A DNA stretch of 14,627 bases from Sulfurovum sp. UBA1140 (GTDB lineage: Bacteria; Campylobacterota; Campylobacteria; Campylobacterales; Sulfurovaceae): the NCBI GenBank assembly GCA_002311915.1, contig DCAF01000064.1, forward strand, positions 29,600-44,226, in the 5' to 3' direction. Each line of letters starts with the position of its first letter. Position 1 is the stretch's first letter. Positions 6,461-12,173 of this stretch are shown here, in pieces. Under the pieces are notes generated by a model. That model made no database searches, was not told where the DNA came from, and saw nothing but the letters and a program-made list of their open reading frames with translations. Both the position numbers and the translations under genes were made by a program.

Positions 6461-8902
6461 ATGAGTTATAATCCAAGTGAGATTGAGTCAAAATGGCAAA
6501 AAATATGGGATGAAAAGGGTGCGTTTGAGCCTTTGGATGACCAGCAGTTAGAGAAAAAATATATTTTAAGTATGTTCCCCTTTCCTAGTGGACGTTTGCA
6601 TATGGGGCATGTGCGTAACTATAGTATTGGTGATGCGATGGCTAGGTATTATCGTAAACAGAACTATAATGTGCTTCACCCGATTGGTTGGGATGCTTTT
6701 GGAATGCCTGCTGAAAATGCAGCGATTAAACATGGGCGACACCCAAAAGATTGGACATACTCTAATATTGATTATATGAGAAAAGAGCTGAATGCTTTGG
6801 GGTTGTCGTTCTCTAAAACCAGAGAGTTTGCTACGTGTGATGAGCTCTATACCAAGTGGGAGCAGTCGTTTATTATTAAAATGTTTGAATCAAAGCTTCT
6901 GTTTCGTGAATCAACTACTGTAAATTGGTGTGAAGATTGTCATACCGTTTTAGCCAATGAACAGGTTGAAGAGGGGTGCTGTTGGCGTTGTGATAACGAG
7001 GTTGAACTTAAAGAGATGCCTGGATATTATTTGGATATTGTCAAGTATGCCGATGAGCTGTTAGAAGATTTGAAAGAGCTTGAAGGCAAATGGCCCACAC
7101 AAGTATTGGGGATGCAGAGTAACTGGATTGGTAAATCGCAAGGGTTAGAGTTTGGTTTTAAACTTTCGACCAAAAGCCAAGAGAAACTTGGGGGAGCGTT
7201 TAAGAGTTTTGAAGTCTTTACTACCCGACCCGATACCATTTATGGAGTGACCTATACAGCATTGGCTCCTGAACACCCTATTGTGAAGGCACTGATTAAA
7301 GCAGGTCTGTTAGCCGATGATGTGGTTGAAGCGATTGCAAACATTGCAAATATGAGCGAGATAGAGAGAGCCAAAGCCAATAAAGAGGGGTATGACCTTG
7401 GAATTAGTGTAATTCACCCTTTAACGGGTGAGACAATTCCTGTATGGACTGCCAACTTTGTTTTGGCATCATATGGTGGTGGGGCAGTAATGTCGGTTCC
7501 AACACATGATGAACGAGACTTTGAGTTTGCAAAACAATATAATCTGCCTTTAAAAGTGGTGGTTGATGGGGGTGAAGAGGGTTCTGCCTATACAGGTGAA
7601 GGAAAACTTATTAACTCTGAACTGTTTGATGGAATGAAAAATGTCAAAGCTAAAGCCAAAATTATTACTTATTTTGAAGAGCAGGGGTTAGGAAAAGGTA
7701 CCACCAATTTTAAACTAAGAAATTGGGGAATTAGCCGTCAACGTTACTGGGGGGCTCCAATTCCATTTGTGCATTGTGATGCGTGTGGATTGGTGGCTGA
7801 AAAGGTTGAAAACTTGCCCATTGCTCTGCCTGAAGATGTAGAGATAACAGGAGAAGGAAACCCCTTAGAGAACCACCCCACATGGAAAAATTGTGCTTGT
7901 CCTTCATGTGGAAAAGATGCCATTCGCGAGACCGATACCTTGGATACTTTTGTGCAGTCAAGTTGGTATCAGTTCCGTTATGCGACCCATCCTAGCAAGT
8001 GGGAGACCACAGGTATAGACAGAGAAGATGTGAATTACTGGTTGGGTGTTGACCAGTATATTGGGGGGATTGAACATGCCATTTTACACCTGCTCTATGC
8101 TCGATTTTTTACCAAAGTGCTTCGAGACTTAGGCTTTATCGAAAATATTAAAGAGCCATTTGAAAACCTATTAACCCAAGGTATGGTGTTGATGGATGGC
8201 AGTAAAATGAGTAAATCAAAAGGGAATACGGTTGACCCTGATGGACTAATTGCAAAATATGGAGCCGATACAGCAAGGCTCTTTACACTGTTTGCAGCCC
8301 CTCCTCAAAAAGAGTTGGAGTGGAACGATAGTGCTGTTGAGGGGGCATTTAGGTTTATTAAAAAGTTGTATGACCGAAAATCTAAAGTAACCCTAAACAG
8401 TCTACCAACCATTGAGCATAGCAGACTGAACAAAGAAGAGAAGTTGGCACGGGCTAAAGTTTATGAAGCAGTTAAAAAATCAACCGATGTTTATGAAAAA
8501 ACTTTTGCGTTTAATACGCTAATTGCTTCATGTATGGAGGCATTGAATGCGTTAGATAAACAAAAAAATGAGCAGGTTTGGTCAGAGGGAATGTATATTT
8601 TACTTCACCTTTTAGAACCAATTACCCCTCATGTCTGTGCAGAGCTTAGTGAGGTGCTGTTTAATTCAGAAAATTTAGCCCATAAAATTAAAGTTTTAGA
8701 AGAGGTATTTGTGCAAGATACAATTACTTTAGGAGTAAGTGTCAACGGTAAACGACGTGGTGAGATAGAGGTCGAATCAGGAGCTTCTAAAGAGACAATT
8801 TTAGAACAAGCCAGAGCCTCGGTTGCTAAATGGTTGGAAAATAAGTCGATTGTTAAAGAGATTGTGGTTCCTAATAAATTGGTTAACTTGGTGATTAAGT
8901 AA
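6461..8902 (+). CDS. leuS: Leucyl-tRNA synthetase
   Basis: LeuS charges tRNA-Leu with leucine in the cytoplasm. The 813-residue protein is of normal bacterial length and complete. Class I signatures are present: FPSGRLHMGHVRNY (HIGH-type motif H47-H50) and KMSKS (582-586, in DGSKMSKSKGNTVDP). A zinc-finger-like segment WCEDCHTVLA...CCWRCDNE is followed by the CP1 editing domain, with TTRPDTIYG (254-262) carrying the threonine-rich discrimination site and GGGAVMSVPTHDERDFEFA, whose aspartates are needed to hydrolyse mischarged tRNA. The anticodon-binding and C-terminal domains follow. ATG 6461 is chosen over the in-frame GTG at 6455 because GGAG at 6452-6455 is five bases before the ATG and overlaps the GTG. 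It is transcribed from its own promoter and is not in an evident operon. Confidence 0.97.
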   Translation: MSYNPSEIESKWQKIWDEKGAFEPLDDQQLEKKYILSMFPFPSGRLHMGHVRNYSIGDAMARYYRKQNYNVLHPIGWDAFGMPAENAAIKHGRHPKDWTYSNIDYMRKELNALGLSFSKTREFATCDELYTKWEQSFIIKMFESKLLFRESTTVNWCEDCHTVLANEQVEEGCCWRCDNEVELKEMPGYYLDIVKYADELLEDLKELEGKWPTQVLGMQSNWIGKSQGLEFGFKLSTKSQEKLGGAFKSFEVFTTRPDTIYGVTYTALAPEHPIVKALIKAGLLADDVVEAIANIANMSEIERAKANKEGYDLGISVIHPLTGETIPVWTANFVLASYGGGAVMSVPTHDERDFEFAKQYNLPLKVVVDGGEEGSAYTGEGKLINSELFDGMKNVKAKAKIITYFEEQGLGKGTTNFKLRNWGISRQRYWGAPIPFVHCDACGLVAEKVENLPIALPEDVEITGEGNPLENHPTWKNCACPSCGKDAIRETDTLDTFVQSSWYQFRYATHPSKWETTGIDREDVNYWLGVDQYIGGIEHAILHLLYARFFTKVLRDLGFIENIKEPFENLLTQGMVLMDGSKMSKSKGNTVDPDGLIAKYGADTARLFTLFAAPPQKELEWNDSAVEGAFRFIKKLYDRKSKVTLNSLPTIEHSRLNKEEKLARAKVYEAVKKSTDVYEKTFAFNTLIASCMEALNALDKQKNEQVWSEGMYILLHLLEPITPHVCAELSEVLFNSENLAHKIKVLEEVFVQDTITLGVSVNGKRRGEIEVESGASKETILEQARASVAKWLENKSIVKEIVVPNKLVNLVIK

Positions 8903-8917
8903 CTATTGGAGTTACTT
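8897..8917 (+). other. Hairpin at the leuS stop codon
   Basis: AAGTAACT and AGTTACTT form an 8-bp stem with loop ATTGG that includes the leuS stop codon. No run of T follows, so it does not qualify as an intrinsic terminator. It may protect the 3' end of the leuS mRNA or be chance. Confidence 0.35.
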
Positions 8918-8977
8918 AGAAATAGAGGCAGTAGAGATTTTAAAAGTAATATGTTATAAATTTCAAAGGAGATAGTT

Positions 8978-9310
8978 ATCTATACAAAACCTATAAAAAT
9001 TCAAACATCATTACGAATAGAGCAAAATTCCCTACAAAATGCAAAAAAGATTTTAGAAGAAATGGGTATGAATTTTTCAGAAGCAGTGAACATTTTTGTC
9101 AAGATGATTGTCTCCCATAGAGGATTACCTTTTGAGGTGAAACTTCCAAACAATGAGCTAGAAGAGTTAAGTTTTAAACTTCAAAAGGCATTAGACGAGG
9201 TAGCTAAATTTGATGCTTGGAACTTTGCAATTTTAAAAACTATAGTAGGGGCAATCCCCCGTGGTTGCCCCTACAGTTTCATTCACAAAAACATTCAATC
9301 ATCAAAATAG
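8978..9310 (+). CDS. RelB/DinJ-family antitoxin, start codon apparently lost and C-terminus altered
   Basis: The frame reads IYTKPIKIQTSLRIEQNSL...AKKILEEMGMNFSEAVNIF and then GLPFEVKLPNN. This is the RelB/DinJ pattern: an N-terminal beta strand for ribbon-helix-helix DNA binding, the LEEMGMNFSEAVN helix pair, and the LPFE motif before the toxin-wrapping tail. The natural N-terminus starts at codon 8978, six bases after a strong AAAGGAG (8965-8971), but that codon is ATC, not ATG. The only later ATG (9062) would drop 28 residues including the DNA-binding strand. Either ATC is used as a rare start or the gene has been inactivated. From about residue 90 the frame enters a GC-rich hairpin (9245-9274, reading IVGAIPRGCPY), which replaces the normal C-terminus. 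No intact RelE/YafQ toxin follows. The gene is probably a relic; family assignment is firm, functionality is doubtful. Confidence 0.65.
   Translation: MYTKPIKIQTSLRIEQNSLQNAKKILEEMGMNFSEAVNIFVKMIVSHRGLPFEVKLPNNELEELSFKLQKALDEVAKFDAWNFAILKTIVGAIPRGCPYSFIHKNIQSSK
9237..9279. repeat. GC-rich palindromic repeat in the antitoxin 3' end
   Basis: GTAGGGGCAA (9245-9254) and TTGCCCCTAC (9265-9274) form a perfect 10-bp stem around a C-rich 10-base loop; AAACT and AGTTT extend it after a three-base bulge. Its base composition is quite unlike the AT-rich surroundings. Hairpins of the GTAGGGGC...GCCCCTAC type are widespread dispersed repeats in many bacterial phyla (general knowledge), which suggests insertion from outside. 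Confidence 0.7.
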
Positions 9311-9311
9311 G

Positions 9312-9641
9312 GGTAATAACTCTACTACTCATAAGGTTAATAAAGAGATTATTAAAGACGAAAAAGCAGATTTTCTTGAATTAAAAAAAACGGTTACAAA
9401 AAAATTTGGAGACTCTTTAGAACCCATCTGCAATGGTGTTGACAATCAAGACCACTGGTTAAAAGAGACCACTTTTTATATTAACAGTTACCGTCAACTT
9501 GCCATTATTACCCCCGATGGTGAACATAAACAGCTTTAAAATCCCTCAGAGATTCTTCATTTTTGGCAATGGCTCTTTAAAAACCAACATAAAATTGGAA
9601 AAATTAAAGATTTTAATAACGTGGTGAGAGAGTACATTTGA
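9312..9641 (+). pseudogene. Unrecognised gene fragment with an in-frame TAA
   Basis: One frame carries protein-like sequence (DFLELKKTVTKKFGDSL, then NQDHWLKETTFYINSY and RQLAIITPDGEHKQL) up to TAA at 9537-9539. It continues after it in the same frame (NPSEILHFWQWLFKNQ, then KIGKIKDFNNVVREYI) to TGA at 9639-9641. Amino-acid composition is ordinary on both sides of the stop, and one CAA-to-TAA change would explain it. No ATG lies in frame before it; the only upstream start-like codon is a GTG within the GC-rich hairpin at 9261. I do not recognise the family. The WLKETTFYINSYRQLAII stretch may be a beta-rich core. It is best treated as the remains of a gene that lost both its start and its continuity. 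Confidence 0.5.
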
Positions 9642-9670
9642 TTGAGGAGGTTGAAGGGTTGTTTTTTTAA

Positions 9671-9777
9671 TTGGAAATATGACGAGGCTGAAGCCATCGG
9701 TTCCTAGTATGCCATTTGCATTTTTGGAATCGGAAAGCTCTGCCTCTGTTGTTCGGGCGTAAACGCTCCGTTTCCAA
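9671..9777. repeat. Dispersed intergenic repeat, copy C
   Basis: The core at 9683-9733 matches copy A with 3 mismatches in 51 bases. Beyond GGAATCGG it differs from copies A and D, running through GCCTC to GTTCGGGCGTAAACGCTCCG. GAGGC at 9684-9688 can pair with GCCTC at 9742-9746, extending the inner TTCC/GGAA stem over about 20 positions, imperfectly. Outer arms TTGGAAA (9671-9677) and TTTCCAA (9771-9777) enclose it. It sits between the fragment ending at 9641 and the 3' end of pheA, a convergent junction like that of copy A. Confidence 0.75.
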
Positions 9778-9781
9778 AAAA

Positions 9782-10636
9782 TTAATCTTTTTCACTCTTT
9801 CGTAAACGATTTTTAGGGTAAGAGCCAAGGATTTTAAATGTTTTGGTATACAACTTTAAATCGTTAATGGCTTTTTGTAATGCTTCACACTCTATTGAAC
9901 CATCTACATCTATGTGAAAGTGGCTGATTTCTAGTTTTCCTAAAGGGATATAGCTCTCTATTTTTAAGATGTTAAGATGGTTATTAGCAAATCCACCAAT
10001 GGCTTGATAGAGTGCCGAGGGGATATTTTTAACTTCAAAAATAATAGAGGTGATGTAGTCGATATTTTTATCTATGGGAGTGTTCGTAACATTGGCGAGA
10101 ACAATAAAACGGGTAAAATTCTCTTTTTGGTCTTGAATGTTTTGTTTTAAAATTTTTAGACCATAAATCTTGGATGCTAAAACTGAAGCAATTGCTGAAG
10201 CGTAAGGGTCTTGAGCCATACTAATCTCTTTGGCTGAACCTGCTGTATCAAATTTGGCAACAGGTCTAATGCCCAGTTTTTTGATACCTTCTCGACACTG
10301 TGCTAACCCTTGAGGATGAGAGTAGACACAATCTATTGTCTCTAGTGAACTCTCATGCAGTGCCATAAGACAGTGTTCTATTTTTTGAAAGTGTTCTCCT
10401 ACAATTTGAAGTTTCATGTCAGGAATAAGCCCATAAAATTCATCAACTCTTCCTGCTGTTTTATTTTCGATGGGAATGAGTGCAAAATCGGCATCATCAG
10501 ACTCTACTTGTTCCATCGCATCTTCAAATGTTTCATTTTCAAGACACTCTATATCTTCTCCAAAATAGCTAAAGCAGGCAAGGTGAGAGTAGGCACCTGC
10601 AATACCTTGATAGGCGACTCTTATTTTTTGTGACAA
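9782..10636 (-). CDS. pheA: Prephenate dehydratase (stand-alone, with ACT domain)
   Basis: This enzyme converts prephenate to phenylpyruvate, the step before phenylalanine. The 284 residues cover the catalytic domain, with GIAGAYSH (11-18), PIENKTAGRV (55-64), SHPQGLAQC (106-114), DTAGSAKE (130-137) and the TRF motif in ENFTRFIVL (T175-F177). The C-terminal ACT domain for phenylalanine feedback is at about 194-275. In that domain the usual ESRP motif reads ESYI (227-230) and the usual Pro-Gly-Ala-Leu reads PSAL, so feedback control may be altered. There is no N-terminal chorismate mutase, although a fused P-protein is common in Campylobacterota. The start is TTG at 10636 with a perfect AAAAGGAGGA five bases upstream; the intervening ATG is out of frame (MSCHKK then stop). 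Probably cotranscribed with the gene at 10750, with a dispersed repeat in the gap. Confidence 0.92.
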   Translation of the reverse strand: MSQKIRVAYQGIAGAYSHLACFSYFGEDIECLENETFEDAMEQVESDDADFALIPIENKTAGRVDEFYGLIPDMKLQIVGEHFQKIEHCLMALHESSLETIDCVYSHPQGLAQCREGIKKLGIRPVAKFDTAGSAKEISMAQDPYASAIASVLASKIYGLKILKQNIQDQKENFTRFIVLANVTNTPIDKNIDYITSIIFEVKNIPSALYQAIGGFANNHLNILKIESYIPLGKLEISHFHIDVDGSIECEALQKAINDLKLYTKTFKILGSYPKNRLRKSEKD

Positions 10637-10666
10637 CTCATCCTCCTTTTAACTGTTTTTTACCTA

Positions 10667-10732
10667 CGGGTGTAAACACACCAATTCCGAAAATGCAAAT
10701 GGCATAGTCGGAACCGATGGCTTCAGCCTCGC
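10667..10732 (-). repeat. Dispersed intergenic repeat, copy D
   Basis: The reverse complement runs from GCGAGGCTGAAGCCATCGG to GTGTTTACACCCG and differs from copy A at about 5 of 66 positions. Changes in the stem keep pairing: TCGGTTCCG can pair with CGGAATTGG through G-U pairs. Unlike A and C it lies between two genes of the same strand, upstream of the pheA ribosome binding site. Confidence 0.8.
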
Positions 10733-10749
10733 TATATTCTAAATGAATA

Positions 10750-11232
10750 CTATGATTTATGCTCTATCTTATGGATAGTTGTTCCTTCGTTATGAGAAAT
10801 GCTGTTGGTTCCAAATACCCTGCCCATAATGTTTTTAAACCCTGCTTCACTCTCTTCATACTCTCGTTCTGCTTCTTGTAACGCACTCTCCCAAGCAGAT
10901 GGGAATCCTGGGGCTTGAAGCATCATTTTACGTAATGCACTATCATAAATATTAAACTGCCGAAGCTCGGCACGTCCTGGTTTCTGACCCAGTGTTTTAA
11001 CCGAAATTCTTAAGTTTTCATTCTCTTTTTTAAGAGATTCCATATCCTCCATGATGGTTTTGTTCCCTGCATCGGTAATTTTCATCTGCCTCTCTAGGTG
11101 GTCTTGATACTCTTTTAACTCTTTCTTGTGTTTTTTAATGGTAAAGAATGATCTGATAAAACTAAGCATCCACCCAAGTGCGATCCCTCCTAGCATGATA
11201 AGTATAGTTTGTGCGTTGAAATCTATCTCCAT
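10750..11232 (-). CDS. Membrane-anchored coiled-coil protein of unknown function
   Basis: The 160-residue protein has one N-terminal transmembrane segment (about 8-30, TILIMLGGIALGWMLSFI) followed by basic residues (KKHKK), so the rest should face the cytoplasm. Residues about 32-82 are charged and heptad-like (KELKEYQDHLERQM ... MESLKKENENLRI), predicting a coiled coil. The remainder, with LRQFNIYDSALRKMMLQAPGFPSAWESALQEAE, is an amphipathic helical region with the conserved look of a real domain. I do not recognise a family. A strong AAGGAG stands seven bases before the ATG, and GCTATAAT lies just upstream, so this is a well-expressed gene leading the pair with pheA. No enzymatic motif is visible; a scaffold or envelope-linked role is only a guess. 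Confidence 0.75.
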   Translation of the reverse strand: MEIDFNAQTILIMLGGIALGWMLSFIRSFFTIKKHKKELKEYQDHLERQMKITDAGNKTIMEDMESLKKENENLRISVKTLGQKPGRAELRQFNIYDSALRKMMLQAPGFPSAWESALQEAEREYEESEAGFKNIMGRVFGTNSISHNEGTTIHKIEHKS

Positions 11233-11259
11233 TGTAACTCTCCTTGTTTGAATTTTTTA

Positions 11260-11265
11260 ATTATA
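11260..11265 (-). promoter_or_regulatory. -10 element upstream of the coiled-coil gene and pheA
   Basis: The minus strand reads TATGCTATAATTAA, with TATAAT preceded by GC as in many Campylobacterota promoters. Expected start is near 11253, about 20 bases before the ATG at 11232. Confidence 0.6.
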
Positions 11266-11309
11266 GCATAAGAAAACTATTACAAATAAATAAAATATGG
11301 CTTTTATGC

Positions 11310-11315
11310 TAGAAT
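11310..11315 (+). promoter_or_regulatory. -10 element of hisJ
   Basis: TATGCTAGAATG contains TAGAAT after GC, almost the mirror arrangement of the divergent GCTATAAT promoter. Transcription would begin at about 11322-11324, which is the first base or so of the ATG at 11323. Confidence 0.45.
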
Positions 11316-11322
11316 GTCAAGC

Positions 11323-12102
11323 ATGAGAATAGATTTACATAACCACACCACACGATGCAATCACGCTGTTGGCACTATTGATGAGTACATCAATCGAGCC
11401 ATAGAACTAGGTATTGACACTTATGGATTTAGTGAACATGCCCCCATGAATTTTGATACCCATTACCGTTTAGGCTTTGAAGAGATGGATGCCTATGTTC
11501 AAGATGTTCTTGTAGCCAAAGAGAAATATCAAGGAAAAATTGAGATACTTTTAGGTTACGAGGTCGATTACCTACCTACTTATATGGATAAGCGTGTTTT
11601 AAAAAGTGATGTTGATTATTTAATAGGTTCAGTTCATTTTATAGATAAATGGGGATTTGATAACCCTGAGTTTATTGGTGGCTATGAAAAAAGAGATATA
11701 GATACGATATGGCAAGAGTATTTTGATGCCATTGAGGCGATGGCACAAACAGGTTATTTTGATATTGTGGGGCATTTTGATTTAATTAAAGTTTTTAAAT
11801 TTATGCCCAATAAAGATATTCGTTTGATTGCCAATAATGCACTTAAAGCCATTAAAAAATCAGGCATGGTATTAGAGCTGAACAGTGCAGGGTTACGTAA
11901 ACCAATTAAAGAGATTTACCCTTCTGAAATGTTACTAAATGTAGCATATGAGTTGGATATACCCATCACTTTTTCATCAGATGCCCACAGTGTTGAGCAG
12001 GTAGGCTTTAAGTATGAGGAGGCTACTGCTTTAGCCAAAAAGATAGGGTATCGTAAAGCTGTTACTTTTGAACGACGTGAACAAGAATTGATTACTTTTT
12101 AA
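11323..12102 (+). CDS. hisJ: Histidinol-phosphatase, PHP family
   Basis: HisJ dephosphorylates histidinol phosphate in histidine synthesis, using a trinuclear metal site in a PHP (polymerase and histidinol phosphatase) barrel. The metal-binding motifs are all visible in 259 residues: DLHNH (H6, H8), GFSEHAP (H39), GYEVDYL (E80), GSVHF (H105), IVGHFD (H151) and SSDAHS (D220, H222). Length is typical for the family. Two ATGs are possible. ATG 11314 adds three residues but overlaps the likely -10 element, and neither has a ribosome binding site, so 11323 is preferred and the mRNA may be leaderless. It is divergent from the coiled-coil/pheA pair and ends at an intrinsic terminator. Other PHP phosphoesterases look similar, but the HNHTTRCNHA start and SDAHS end fit HisJ well. 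Confidence 0.85.
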   Translation: MRIDLHNHTTRCNHAVGTIDEYINRAIELGIDTYGFSEHAPMNFDTHYRLGFEEMDAYVQDVLVAKEKYQGKIEILLGYEVDYLPTYMDKRVLKSDVDYLIGSVHFIDKWGFDNPEFIGGYEKRDIDTIWQEYFDAIEAMAQTGYFDIVGHFDLIKVFKFMPNKDIRLIANNALKAIKKSGMVLELNSAGLRKPIKEIYPSEMLLNVAYELDIPITFSSDAHSVEQVGFKYEEATALAKKIGYRKAVTFERREQELITF

Positions 12103-12132
12103 CCATAGAACCCTATGGTTTTAAAATTTTTT
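12101..12132 (+). terminator. Intrinsic terminator of hisJ
   Basis: AACCATAG (12101-12108) pairs with CTATGGTT (12113-12120) around AACC, followed shortly by six T at 12127-12132. The stem begins inside the hisJ stop codon. The stem is AT-rich but perfect. Confidence 0.65.
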
Positions 12133-12136
12133 GCGA

Positions 12137-12142
12137 TACAAT
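12137..12142 (+). promoter_or_regulatory. Candidate -10 of glnA
   Basis: TGCGATACAATTGAG contains TACAAT, one base from TATAAT, in the GCGATA(T/C)AAT context of neighbouring promoters. The start would be near 12149, leaving a leader of about 25 bases with AGGAGA before the ATG. No sigma-54 type GG-N10-GC element is seen. Confidence 0.5.
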
Positions 12143-12173
12143 TGAGACAACTTAAAATTTTAGGAGATAATAA

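Noticed and set aside
6093..9539. In-frame TAG (6093) and TAA (9537) as recoded stop codons
   Set aside because: Two different stops are involved, both in frames without a good start; the intact genes here use TAA and TGA normally. Gene decay explains them better.
9261..9539. Intact 92-residue gene starting at GTG 9261
   Set aside because: The start lies within the loop of the GC-rich hairpin, overlaps the antitoxin frame and lacks a ribosome binding site; the protein-like part begins later and continues past the stop.
663..10732. CRISPR array
   Set aside because: Repeats are kilobases apart, in both orientations, with no regular spacers and no cas genes.
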